Below are positions 28,266-36,478 of a DNA stretch of 64,000 nucleotides, in pieces. The position numbers were made by a program, and so were the translations under genes. Source of the DNA: Salipaludibacillus daqingensis (lineage in GTDB: Bacteria; Bacillota; Bacilli; Bacillales; Salisediminibacteriaceae); contig NZ_JARZHF010000004.1 of the NCBI RefSeq assembly GCF_029891575.1, positions 186,001-250,000 of the forward strand. The letters run 5' to 3'. Position 1 is the first letter of the stretch, and every line of letters begins with the position of its first letter. The notes beneath the pieces are model-generated. The model did no database searches. It was not told the DNA's origin and worked only from the letters and a program-made list of their open reading frames with translations.

Positions 28266-28901
28266 ATGAATCATCACAAACATTATCAATCAATAGAAAA
28301 TCGGACAAAAGATGGAAAAACATTTCTTATTGAAGGTCCAGTAGAAAAAAAAGTTATTGAGGAATCTGAATTCGATGAGGGACTTGTTGCATTTAGACCT
28401 CCTGACCAGCAGCGAAAAGCGCTGTTAAAAGTCGCTGATTTAGACGAAAGTAGAATTATTATCGTTAAGGAAGCAAATAAAATTGTAGGTTATGCCATTT
28501 ATTTGTATCCTGATCCATTAGAAAGATGGTCCGAAGTTAATTTAGATAATTTATTAGAACTTGGAGCTATTGAAGTTTCAGCCAACTATCGTGGTTATCA
28601 ACTTGCAAAAACATTGTTAAAGGTTTCTATGATGGATGATGCTATGGAAGATTACATTATCATAACAACGGAATATTATTGGCATTGGGACCTACGTGGA
28701 ACTGGTTTATCGATCTGGGAATACCGTGATATAATGGAAAAAGTTATGAAAACTGGTGGGTTGGAATGGTACGCAACAGACGATCCAGAAATTTGTTCTC
28801 ATCCTGCAAATTGTTTAATGGCTCGCATTGGTAAACGGGTCGGACCAGATGCCGTTCATGAATTTAATCGTATTCGCTTCAAGCATAAATATATGTTTTA
28901 A
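28266..28901 (+). CDS. acuA: AcuA, GNAT acetyltransferase that inactivates acetyl-CoA synthetase
   Basis: A 211-residue GNAT-family protein. In B. subtilis AcuA acetylates a lysine of acetyl-CoA synthetase AcsA and switches it off. The acetyl-CoA-binding region lies around EVSANYRGYQLAKTLLKVSM. The start is put at ATG 28266 because AAGGTGGG precedes it at proper spacing; an ATG six bases earlier touches the ribosome site. It is the first gene of acuABC; acsA itself is not adjacent here. Confidence 0.95.
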   Translation: MNHHKHYQSIENRTKDGKTFLIEGPVEKKVIEESEFDEGLVAFRPPDQQRKALLKVADLDESRIIIVKEANKIVGYAIYLYPDPLERWSEVNLDNLLELGAIEVSANYRGYQLAKTLLKVSMMDDAMEDYIIITTEYYWHWDLRGTGLSIWEYRDIMEKVMKTGGLEWYATDDPEICSHPANCLMARIGKRVGPDAVHEFNRIRFKHKYMF

Positions 28902-28921
28902 TGACGGGAAGGTGATTATTA

Positions 28922-29566
28922 GTGAATGTACGCGATGTTATGATAAAGAACTTAGTTGTTTCCAATAAAACAATGACTATTTGTGAGGCATTGGACCTTA
29001 TGAAAGAAAATCGAATTCGTCATTTACCGATAGTTAATTCGAAATACGAGTTAGAGGGTATCATATCTGATCGTGATTTACGAGATGCTTCTCCATCCAT
29101 ATTTGATGAGGAACATAAAGAGTTTGTTAACCTTCCAGTATCGAATGTCATGATTGATGACGTTATCACGGCTCTTCCTATGGACTTCGTTGAAGAAGCA
29201 GCACTCACTATGGTTGATAACCAAATCAGTTGTTTACCGGTAGAGGAAGATGGCATTCTCGTTGGGATCATTACAGAAACAGACCTTCTTAAAATACTCG
29301 TTCGCCTTACTGGTGCCAACTTACCAACATCTCGATTAGAAATTGAAGTTGAAAACGAAAGTGGACAACTTTCAGATGTTTCGAACATTATTAAAGAACA
29401 CAATGTGAATATCCAAAGTGTATTAGTGTATCCATCTTTTTACGATGAAACGAAAAAAATTCTTGTTTTTAGAATTCAATCGATCAATTTAAGTTCACTG
29501 CTAACTACATTGAGATCAAAACATTACAAAATTATTTGGCCTACAGAGTTGGAGATGAAAGCATGA
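28922..29566 (+). CDS. acuB: AcuB, CBS-ACT domain protein
   Basis: A 214-residue protein with two CBS domains (about residues 1-60 and 75-135; MNVRDVMIKNLVV and PVSNVMIDDVITALP) and a C-terminal ACT-type domain. It belongs to the acetoin/acetate utilisation operon; its precise role, probably nucleotide sensing, is not established. The start is GTG at 28922 after AAGGTGATTATTA. Its stop overlaps the acuC start by four bases (ATGA). Confidence 0.94.
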   Translation: MNVRDVMIKNLVVSNKTMTICEALDLMKENRIRHLPIVNSKYELEGIISDRDLRDASPSIFDEEHKEFVNLPVSNVMIDDVITALPMDFVEEAALTMVDNQISCLPVEEDGILVGIITETDLLKILVRLTGANLPTSRLEIEVENESGQLSDVSNIIKEHNVNIQSVLVYPSFYDETKKILVFRIQSINLSSLLTTLRSKHYKIIWPTELEMKA

Positions 29567-30738
29567 GAAATGAAGCTGCCTTTATTTTTTCACCAGAACA
29601 ACTTCAATATAAGTTTCATAACGATCATCCTTTCAACCAGCATCGCTTATCGATAACAAATGATTTATTAACTAAGACTGGGGCTTTGACTTCTGATGCG
29701 ATTATTCCTGCAAGAAAAGCCACCGTAGATGAATTATTGTTAGTCCATGATGAAGATTATGTCCAAGCAGTTATTGGTGCAACAGAAGGGCAATATAAGT
29801 CTTCCTATAAAACAACGTACGGTATCGGAACAGAAGATACTCCAATTTTCCCGTATATGCATGATGCTGCCGCATGGCTTGTAGGTGGAACTCTAACAGC
29901 TGTTGATCAAATATTTGAAAACGATTACAAACATGCACTCAACCTCGGGGGCGGTCTTCATCATGGCTTTAAAGGAAAAGCATCCGGATTTTGTATTTAC
30001 AATGATAGTTCCATTGCAGTAGAGTATATTCGTAAAAAATACGATGCTAGGGTTTTATATATTGATACAGATGCTCACCATGGAGATGGCGTACAGTGGG
30101 CTTTTTATAATGATCCTAATGTCTGTACCCTCTCTTTTCATGAAAGTGGCCGCTTTTTATTTCCAGGAACAGGTCATGTTAATGAAAGAGGACACGGTGA
30201 TGGACATGGATACTCTTTTAATATCCCTTTAGAAGCATTTACGGAAGATGAATCGTTTATCGATGCATATAAAGCTGCTATGCGTGAAGTTGTCGAATAT
30301 TTTAAACCTGATGTGATTTTGACACAAAATGGAGCAGATGCTCATTACTTTGACCCACTTACCCATCTTTGTGGAACGATAAGATTATTTGAAGAGATTC
30401 CTAAATTAGCACATGAATTAGCTCACGAGTACTGTAATGGAAAATGGATCGCTGTTGGGGGAGGCGGTTATGATATTTGGCGAGTTGTACCTAGAGCGTG
30501 GTCTTTGCTTTGGCTTGAAATGTCTGACCAATTAGATGTCATTCAAAAACCTATTCCCGAATCATGGATAAACCAATGGAAAGATGAATCTCCTGTTGAG
30601 TTACCTTCCCAATGGTTTGATCCTAAAGGAATGTATCCAGCCATTCCAAGGAAAAATGAAATAGAAACAAAAAATGAGCGGACGTTATTAAAGGCTCTGA
30701 AACCAGTGTTCGATCGAAAAAAAAAAGTGAAACTTTAA
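29563..30738 (+). CDS. acuC: AcuC, class I histone-deacetylase-like protein deacetylase
   Basis: A 391-residue zinc-dependent deacetylase that removes the acetyl group placed by AcuA on AcsA. Active-site residues include H133/H134 in GGGLHHGFKG, D170/H172 in DTDAHHGDGV and the Asp of NGADAHYFDP. The start is ATG 29563, coupled by ATGA overlap to acuB, with GGAG upstream. Length and order match B. subtilis. Confidence 0.96.
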   Translation: MRNEAAFIFSPEQLQYKFHNDHPFNQHRLSITNDLLTKTGALTSDAIIPARKATVDELLLVHDEDYVQAVIGATEGQYKSSYKTTYGIGTEDTPIFPYMHDAAAWLVGGTLTAVDQIFENDYKHALNLGGGLHHGFKGKASGFCIYNDSSIAVEYIRKKYDARVLYIDTDAHHGDGVQWAFYNDPNVCTLSFHESGRFLFPGTGHVNERGHGDGHGYSFNIPLEAFTEDESFIDAYKAAMREVVEYFKPDVILTQNGADAHYFDPLTHLCGTIRLFEEIPKLAHELAHEYCNGKWIAVGGGGYDIWRVVPRAWSLLWLEMSDQLDVIQKPIPESWINQWKDESPVELPSQWFDPKGMYPAIPRKNEIETKNERTLLKALKPVFDRKKKVKL

Positions 30739-30776
30739 ACTATTGAATGCTCTTCTTCATAGTTTAAGGAACAGCA

Positions 30777-30808
30777 AAAAGCGAGGAAGGTTATTCCTCG
30801 CTTTTTAT
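30777..30808. terminator. Bidirectional terminator between acuC and mtnN
   Basis: AAAAAGCGAGGAA and TTCCTCGCTTTTT form a 13-bp perfect stem with T runs on both strands. Its right arm also encodes the last codons of mtnN. Confidence 0.92.
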
Positions 30809-31504
30809 TTTGGTAATCATATTTTCAACAATAATCGAAGATGTTTTTGCCGCATCTTTCATAAAAATATCAAAACTTTGTGAAGCTTCTCCATTTGCTT
30901 TGTCTGAGATTGATCGGATAATAACAAACGGTATTTCGTTGAAATGAGCAACTTGAGCAACTGCTGCTCCCTCCATTTCTACACAATCGGCATCAAACGA
31001 ATCATGTAGGATTTTAACATGCTTTGGATCTGCAATAAACTGATCTCCACTAACCACTTTACCTTTATAAACTTCTTCGCCTTTATTAAGGACACTTTTT
31101 GCTGATGTGTACGCAATTTCAATCAAATGATGATCGGCTGAAAAATCCGAATTTCCCTCGTACATTGGGATCGTTCCTTTTTTGAATCCTAATGCAGAAG
31201 CATCTATATCATGCTGCTGCGAAGATGTCGATACAATAACATCCCCTATCTCTAACATTGGATTCGTAGCTCCTGCTACACCAGTAAAAATTATTTTTGT
31301 CACTTGAAAAAGATCAATCATTTTTTGAACAGTCATCGCAGCATTTACTTTGCCTATACCACATTTTACGATAACAACTTCCTCATGATCCCATTTCCCA
31401 TGATAAAATGTATGAAATTTTCTTTTTTCTTCTTTAAAGTCCGTCATCGCTCGTTGAAAATATGCTATTTCTTCTTCCATCGCACCAATAATCCCGATCG
31501 TCAC
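30791..31504 (-). CDS. mtnN: 5'-methylthioadenosine/S-adenosylhomocysteine nucleosidase
   Basis: A 237-residue MTA/SAH nucleosidase that splits adenine from methylthioadenosine and S-adenosylhomocysteine, recycling methionine and the activated methyl cycle. Expected residues are E12 in GAMEEEIAYF, E178 in VEMEGAAVAQVA and D201 in SISDKANGE. The start is GTG at 31504, eight bases after AGGAGG. In B. subtilis the gene lies elsewhere, so its place between acuC and motS is a local difference. Confidence 0.93.
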   Translation of the reverse strand: MTIGIIGAMEEEIAYFQRAMTDFKEEKRKFHTFYHGKWDHEEVVIVKCGIGKVNAAMTVQKMIDLFQVTKIIFTGVAGATNPMLEIGDVIVSTSSQQHDIDASALGFKKGTIPMYEGNSDFSADHHLIEIAYTSAKSVLNKGEEVYKGKVVSGDQFIADPKHVKILHDSFDADCVEMEGAAVAQVAHFNEIPFVIIRSISDKANGEASQSFDIFMKDAAKTSSIIVENMITKIKSEE

Positions 31505-31570
31505 CTTGTTGCCTCCTCTAAATCGTCTATAAAAAGTCCGAAAAAAGTAAAAGTATCCGGTCTAACGTTT

Positions 31571-32344
31571 TTAATACACATCACTTTCACTGTATGACGG
31601 ATCTGAAATGACAAGGACAACTCTTCGATTTTGTTGCAGATTATCTGCTGAAGTATTTGGTGCAACTGGTCTCGTATCTCCATAACCAACGGCAAGAAAT
31701 CTATCTGCATCTAAATTTTGATCATCAATCAAAAATCGAATCACACTACTAGCCCTTGCTCCTGACAACTCCCAGTTGGAAGGGTATTGATACGTATTAA
31801 TTGGCCGACTATCCGTATGACCTTCTACCTTAACCATATTTGGAATTGTTGATAATAATGTCCCTACTTTTCCAAGAAATGGCTCTGCTTCATTAATAAT
31901 TTCTGCTCTTGCAGTTTCAAACAATGCTTGCTCTTGTAAGACTAACACCACACCTCTATCATCTCTTGAAGCTGATATTTGTTCCGTTAACTCGTTTACC
32001 TCTAAGTATTCTTGCACTTCTTCTAATAATTCATCCAACTGTTCATTAATTTCCTCTTCATCCATTTCTATAAACGACTCAAACGGGTCAGCCTCTTGTT
32101 CAAATGGATCATCTTTCACATCTCGATCCTCGGCAGGGTTTTCAAAAGGTACAACGGACGGATAAAAGTCAAATACCGCTCGATCTTGAAAAGAATCAGC
32201 TATCGCACGGAACTTCTGGGCATCTACAACTGACATAGAAAACAATAAAATGAAAAAAACGAGAATTAACGTCATCATATCAGAAAAAGTAACCATCCAC
32301 TTTGGAGCTCCTTTTTCTTCACGAGTTTGCCGTCGTCTATTCAT
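31571..32344 (-). CDS. motS: Flagellar stator protein MotS
   Basis: A 257-residue MotB-like stator subunit. It has one membrane segment whose start carries the ion-binding Asp22 (WMVTFSDMMTLILVFFILL), a very acidic linker (about 70-125) and a C-terminal OmpA-type peptidoglycan-binding domain (KVEGHTDSRPI, NWELSGARA). MotP/MotS stators use Na+ in characterised Bacillus. The start overlaps motP by eight bases. The acidic linker is exposed outside the membrane, in line with a salty or alkaline habitat. Confidence 0.94.
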   Translation of the reverse strand: MNRRRQTREEKGAPKWMVTFSDMMTLILVFFILLFSMSVVDAQKFRAIADSFQDRAVFDFYPSVVPFENPAEDRDVKDDPFEQEADPFESFIEMDEEEINEQLDELLEEVQEYLEVNELTEQISASRDDRGVVLVLQEQALFETARAEIINEAEPFLGKVGTLLSTIPNMVKVEGHTDSRPINTYQYPSNWELSGARASSVIRFLIDDQNLDADRFLAVGYGDTRPVAPNTSADNLQQNRRVVLVISDPSYSESDVY

Positions 32345-33149
32345 TAGTATCCTTCTCCTCTTCCCCTTCCTCTTCCCGTTGTTTTATATGATTTGGAAGG
32401 AAAGCACTTAGCTTTTCTTGAAGAATTTTTGGGTTTTGGCCTGATTGAACACCAATGACCCCTTCCACGACAATTTGTTTAACAAAAACTTCTTCTTCTG
32501 TGCTAAGTGCCAATTTATTTGCCATTGGATTAAATACAAGATTAGCTAATAGCGTTCCATACAGTGTCGTTAATAAGGCAATTGCCATGTTAGGTCCTAG
32601 AGTAGATGGATCATTTAAATTTTGTAACATAAGCACAAGTCCAACTAGGGTACCTATCATTCCCCATGCAGGTGCATATTCACCAGCTTTTTCTAGAATA
32701 ATTCTACCTTTTCGGTGCCGCTCTTCCATTGCAATGACTTCAGCCATCATGATGTCTTTTATAATGTCTGGCTCAATTCCATCCACGGCTAAAAGCACTC
32801 CTTTTTCAATAAAAGGATCTTCCACATTTTCTAACCCTGCTTCTAAAGCAAGGAGTCCTTCACGACGCGCTTTCGCCGAAAGGTCAACAAATGTATCAAT
32901 AAGCTCTTGCAAGTCTTGTTCTTTCGTTTGGAATGCTTCCTTGATTACTTTAGGTAACATCTTTAAATCAGCAAGTGAAAAATTAATTAAAATAGCGGAA
33001 GACAAGCCCCCTAAAACAATGAGTAAAGAAGCAACCTGAATAAAGTCTGTCAGTTCACCTGCCCCTGCTGCATTTGAATAAATGGCTGCAAAGACAGCTG
33101 TTAAACCAATAAAAATCCCCACTGGTGTTAATAAATCAATTTTTTTCAT
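32337..33149 (-). CDS. motP: Flagellar stator protein MotP
   Basis: A 270-residue MotA-like stator subunit with four membrane segments (near residues 8-25, 35-55, 155-175, 180-200) and a conserved cytoplasmic loop. PAWGMIGTLVGLVLML is the family signature before the third and fourth segments. The start at 33149 is preceded by GGGAGAGG; an extension to 33218 would overlap the upstream stem-loop. It forms an operon with ccpA and motS, the arrangement known for the Na+-type stator in Bacillus. Confidence 0.94.
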   Translation of the reverse strand: MKKIDLLTPVGIFIGLTAVFAAIYSNAAGAGELTDFIQVASLLIVLGGLSSAILINFSLADLKMLPKVIKEAFQTKEQDLQELIDTFVDLSAKARREGLLALEAGLENVEDPFIEKGVLLAVDGIEPDIIKDIMMAEVIAMEERHRKGRIILEKAGEYAPAWGMIGTLVGLVLMLQNLNDPSTLGPNMAIALLTTLYGTLLANLVFNPMANKLALSTEEEVFVKQIVVEGVIGVQSGQNPKILQEKLSAFLPNHIKQREEEGEEEKDTNE

Positions 33150-33219
33150 AATCCTCTCCCTACCCTGCACGATCTCTTTGTTTGTCTTTTTATTTCTATT
33201 TAGAGAACACTTCGACATA

Positions 33220-33259
33220 CTAAAAACTTCTGCATCAACTTATAGCAAGAAGTCTTTAG
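33220..33259 (-). promoter_or_regulatory. Stem-loop between ccpA and motP
   Basis: On the minus strand, positions 33259-33245 and 33233-33220 pair over 14 base pairs (one G-U, one bulged base) around an 11-base loop (CTAAAGACTTCT arm against AGAAGTTTTTAG). No long T run follows, so it is not a typical strong terminator. A stem-loop in the ccpA-motPS intergenic region of B. subtilis is known to lower motPS transcription; this one fits the same role. Confidence 0.7.
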
Positions 33260-33390
33260 TAAAAGAAGTGTATTCATTTTTTTGTTCTTTTTAAGAATTA
33301 ATCTACAAAGAGAAATAGTCCCCATTTATCCCCTTTAGTTAATCAATATTTGCAAAAGCCTTGTTATGAATATAGCTTAATACAAATTAA

Positions 33391-34404
33391 TTATTGTTCT
33401 TCTCCAAAAGAAGTGGACTGGCGATACTCAATGCGATGTGGAAGCACCACAACATTTTCCGACACATCTTCTTTATTCATATATTTTGTTAACAATCTCA
33501 TCGAAACAGCTCCAATATCATACATTGGTTGAACAACTGTTGATAAGGTTGGACGAACCATTGTCGCTAATCTCGTGTTATCGAAACCGATGATTTCAAA
33601 GTCTTTCGGAACGGAGTAGCCTGCATCTTGAGCACCGTGAATAACACCCAGTGCCATTTCATCAGTTGAGGAGAATATTGCTGTTGGTTGCTCACTTAAC
33701 TTCAACAATGACTCCATCGCTTCCAATCCGGAATCATACGTGTAATCACCGATGACGACCATGTTATCATCTACTTCAAGCCCAGCGTCTTGCAAAGCTT
33801 CTTTGTAGCCAGAATACTTTAAATATCCGTTAATAGGATCCTCTAATGTTCCAGACAACATAGCTATCTTCTTATGGCCTTGTTCAATTATTGATTTAAC
33901 AGCATCATAAGCAGCTTGTTTATAGTCAATATTAACGGACGGGAACTCTTTTTTATCATCAACCGTTGCAGACAATACGATCGGTACAGGAGATTTCTTA
34001 AATGTATCTTCGTGCTCTTTCGTAATTTCTCCACCCATGAACACGATACCATCAACCTGTTTCTCTAATAATGTGTTGATGAGATGAATTTCCTTCTCTT
34101 TATTTTGATCAGAATTACATAAGATAATATTATACTTATACATCGTTGCAATATCTTCAATCCCTCGAGCAAGTTCAGAGAAGAAAATACTCGAAATATC
34201 AGGAATGATAACTCCTACTGTTGTGGTTTTCTTGCTTGCTAACCCTCTTGCCACAGCATTTGGGCGATAGCCTAAACGGTCAATAGCTTCTAATACCCTT
34301 TTTCTCGTAGTTGGTTTAACGTTTGGATTACCATTGACAACACGGGATACTGTTGCCATTGAAACACTTGCTTCTCTTGCTACATCATAAATAGTTATAT
34401 TCAT
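33391..34404 (-). CDS. ccpA: Catabolite control protein CcpA
   Basis: A 337-residue LacI-family regulator, the global carbon catabolite regulator of Firmicutes, acting with HPr-Ser46-P on cre sites. The N-terminal DNA-binding domain contains [20 protein letters not shown] and the hinge helix [15 protein letters not shown]. Length and the neighbours aroA (upstream) and motPS (downstream) match B. subtilis. AAGGAGGAGCAATCA precedes the ATG. Confidence 0.96.
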   Translation of the reverse strand: MNITIYDVAREASVSMATVSRVVNGNPNVKPTTRKRVLEAIDRLGYRPNAVARGLASKKTTTVGVIIPDISSIFFSELARGIEDIATMYKYNIILCNSDQNKEKEIHLINTLLEKQVDGIVFMGGEITKEHEDTFKKSPVPIVLSATVDDKKEFPSVNIDYKQAAYDAVKSIIEQGHKKIAMLSGTLEDPINGYLKYSGYKEALQDAGLEVDDNMVVIGDYTYDSGLEAMESLLKLSEQPTAIFSSTDEMALGVIHGAQDAGYSVPKDFEIIGFDNTRLATMVRPTLSTVVQPMYDIGAVSMRLLTKYMNKEDVSENVVVLPHRIEYRQSTSFGEEQ

Positions 34405-35083
34405 TGATTGCTCCTCCTTGTTTATTACAAATTATGGCTTTCATACTTTCATAATGTAATGCTATGATACGACACTTTTTGGAGGCGCGCAAATTCTTTA
34501 CTAATATCGACAAATCCTCCATAAATCTTAAGTCACTTCACGAATTAGCTATAGTTTCCAACGGAATTTAACCATGTTTTTTCCAATTAACGTCATTTTT
34601 CTACAAACGTATTAAACAATTTTCATATCCTCACTAAAATGATTTTTCATGATAGTTATTGTAAACGATAAACATTTCTTGATCGAATACATTCATTTCT
34701 ACTACTGATTGGACAGTCGTATGTTGGATCAATCGAATTGTCTGTATTTCTGCATTATCTAAAGCACAACTTGCGGTAAAGTTACTCAACCTTAATAACA
34801 CAAATAGCTAGTCTCCTAACCAGATACACATTTATCACACCCTTTTTCATAGAGTGTCTCTTAGGAAAGGAAACTATTCGTGAACAGAATCAGCTCGTCT
34901 CTTGCACCTCATGTTTATTATAACTTTAATCGACTAAATTAGTTATGAAAATCTCGATTTGTTTTCAAAATCCTGTGTGATCATTATGTAATAATGAAAA
35001 AAGTGGTGATTTTACCTTGAAAATCCTCAGTAAGAAGGTGGAACTCTCTCTACTCTGATTTTATTTTCAAGATCCACACCACA
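34405..35083. other. Intergenic region between ccpA and aroA
   Basis: About 680 AT-rich bases upstream of ccpA on the minus strand. No supported gene. It must contain the ccpA promoter. The only clear structure is a long imperfect hairpin at 35016-35071 (separate entry). Confidence 0.5.
35016..35071 (-). ncRNA. Long imperfect hairpin upstream of ccpA
   Basis: CTTGAAAAT (35016-35024) is exactly complementary to ATTTTCAAG (35063-35071), and TCAG (35027-35030) pairs with CTGA (35055-35058) inside it. It lies just past the aroA terminator. It may be a small RNA or leader element; it could also be chance. Confidence 0.3.
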
Positions 35084-35084
35084 A

Positions 35085-35117
35085 AATAAAAAGCCCCTAA
35101 AAAGGGGACTTTTTAAA
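35085..35117 (-). terminator. aroA terminator
   Basis: AAAAAGTCCCCT and AGGGGCTTTTT-type arms with a short A-rich loop and a T run on the minus strand, downstream of aroA. Confidence 0.88.
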
Positions 35118-35137
35118 GATATTCCATTGGTACTCGA

Positions 35138-36232
35138 TTACTTCACTTCTGCTCTTTTTTGTTTATATAAGCCTGACTTTTCTAAATTAGCCATGAACTC
35201 ATGGAATTGAGGAATATCCATTTGTTGAGCTGAATCAGAAAGTGCAACAGCTGGATCTGGGTGTACCTCTGTCATAACGCCATCAGCGCCTACTGCAAGT
35301 GCTGCTTTAGCCATTGGTAGTAAAAGGTCACGACGACCAGATGAATGTGTCACATCAACAAATACAGGCAAGTGAGTCTCTTGTTTCAAGATAGGTACAG
35401 CTGAAATATCTAATGTGTTTCTTGTAGCCGTTTCGTATGTGCGAATACCTCGCTCACACAACATGATATTGCCATTTCCTTTAGAGTGAATGTATTCTGC
35501 TGCATTGATAAATTCAGCGATTGTAGCTGAAAGACCACGTTTTAATAAGATTGGCTTATCGACACTACCTGCTGCTTTTAATAACTCAAAGTTTTGCATA
35601 TTTCTTGCGCCAATTTGAATCACATCAAGATAATCGACAGCTTTTTCAATATCATGTGGAGTGACGATTTCACTAATAACAGCGAGATCATGCTTATCAG
35701 CAACTTCTTTTAGAATTTTCAACCCTTCTTCTCCTAGACCTTGGAAATCGTAAGGGGATGTTCTAGGTTTGAATGCTCCACCACGTAAAAACTTAATTCC
35801 TTCTTTTTTCAATGCTTTTGCTACTTCATCTACTTGTTCAAAACTTTCTACAGAACACGGACCAGCAATAATACGCTGTTCTCCATTCCCTATTTTTTCT
35901 CCTCGAACCGTAACAATAGTATCCTCAGGATGCTTTTTACGAGAAACAAGAAGTGCTTTTGAATGATCATCCTCTTGAAGTTCTAAACTTGCTTTAAAAA
36001 TCTCTTTGAAGATGTGTTGAAGTGTCGATGTTTCAAAAGGACCCTCGTTACTTTGCTCAATAAAATTCAGCATTTTTCTTTCTCTCACAGGATCAAATCG
36101 GTTTAGACCCTGCGCACTCTTAACCCGGCCAATTTCCTGAGCTATCTTTGCTCGCTCATTAATTAACTCCACCAATTGATCATTTACTTTATCTAATTGG
36201 CTTCTCAACTCTTCTAATTGTTCATTACCCAT
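35138..36232 (-). CDS. aroA: DAHP synthase/chorismate mutase (bifunctional AroA)
   Basis: A 364-residue enzyme for the first step of aromatic amino acid synthesis. An N-terminal chorismate mutase domain (about residues 1-85; [20 protein letters not shown]) is fused to a KDO8P-type DAHP synthase domain ([30 protein letters not shown]). The mutase part acts as a regulatory domain for feedback by chorismate or prephenate in Bacillus. The start is 36232, preceded by AGAGGAGA; the upstream open frame has no ribosome site. Confidence 0.96.
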   Translation of the reverse strand: MGNEQLEELRSQLDKVNDQLVELINERAKIAQEIGRVKSAQGLNRFDPVRERKMLNFIEQSNEGPFETSTLQHIFKEIFKASLELQEDDHSKALLVSRKKHPEDTIVTVRGEKIGNGEQRIIAGPCSVESFEQVDEVAKALKKEGIKFLRGGAFKPRTSPYDFQGLGEEGLKILKEVADKHDLAVISEIVTPHDIEKAVDYLDVIQIGARNMQNFELLKAAGSVDKPILLKRGLSATIAEFINAAEYIHSKGNGNIMLCERGIRTYETATRNTLDISAVPILKQETHLPVFVDVTHSSGRRDLLLPMAKAALAVGADGVMTEVHPDPAVALSDSAQQMDIPQFHEFMANLEKSGLYKQKRAEVK

Positions 36233-36478
36233 CAGAAAATCTCCTCTCTTTGCAGCAAAGTCTTCTACGACTTTTTTCGATTTAGCCACTATTATATACG
36301 ATTCATTCCACAATGTCACCACCTTTTCTTTAATTCTTAAACGCTTTTAAGTGGTAAAGCGTTACTTTTTAATCTAATTCCCTATCAAATCAGCATTTAT
36401 TAGCTCTCTCATGTATAATAAATAGTAGATAATTCGAAAAAAAAATTCTTTTACATACTTTTTTAGAGGTGATTTTAT

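Noticed and set aside
34483-34492. Isolated GGCGCGCAAA near ccpA as a third repeat copy
   Set aside because: Only one GCGCGC box is present, with no 21-base neighbours and no lead sequence.
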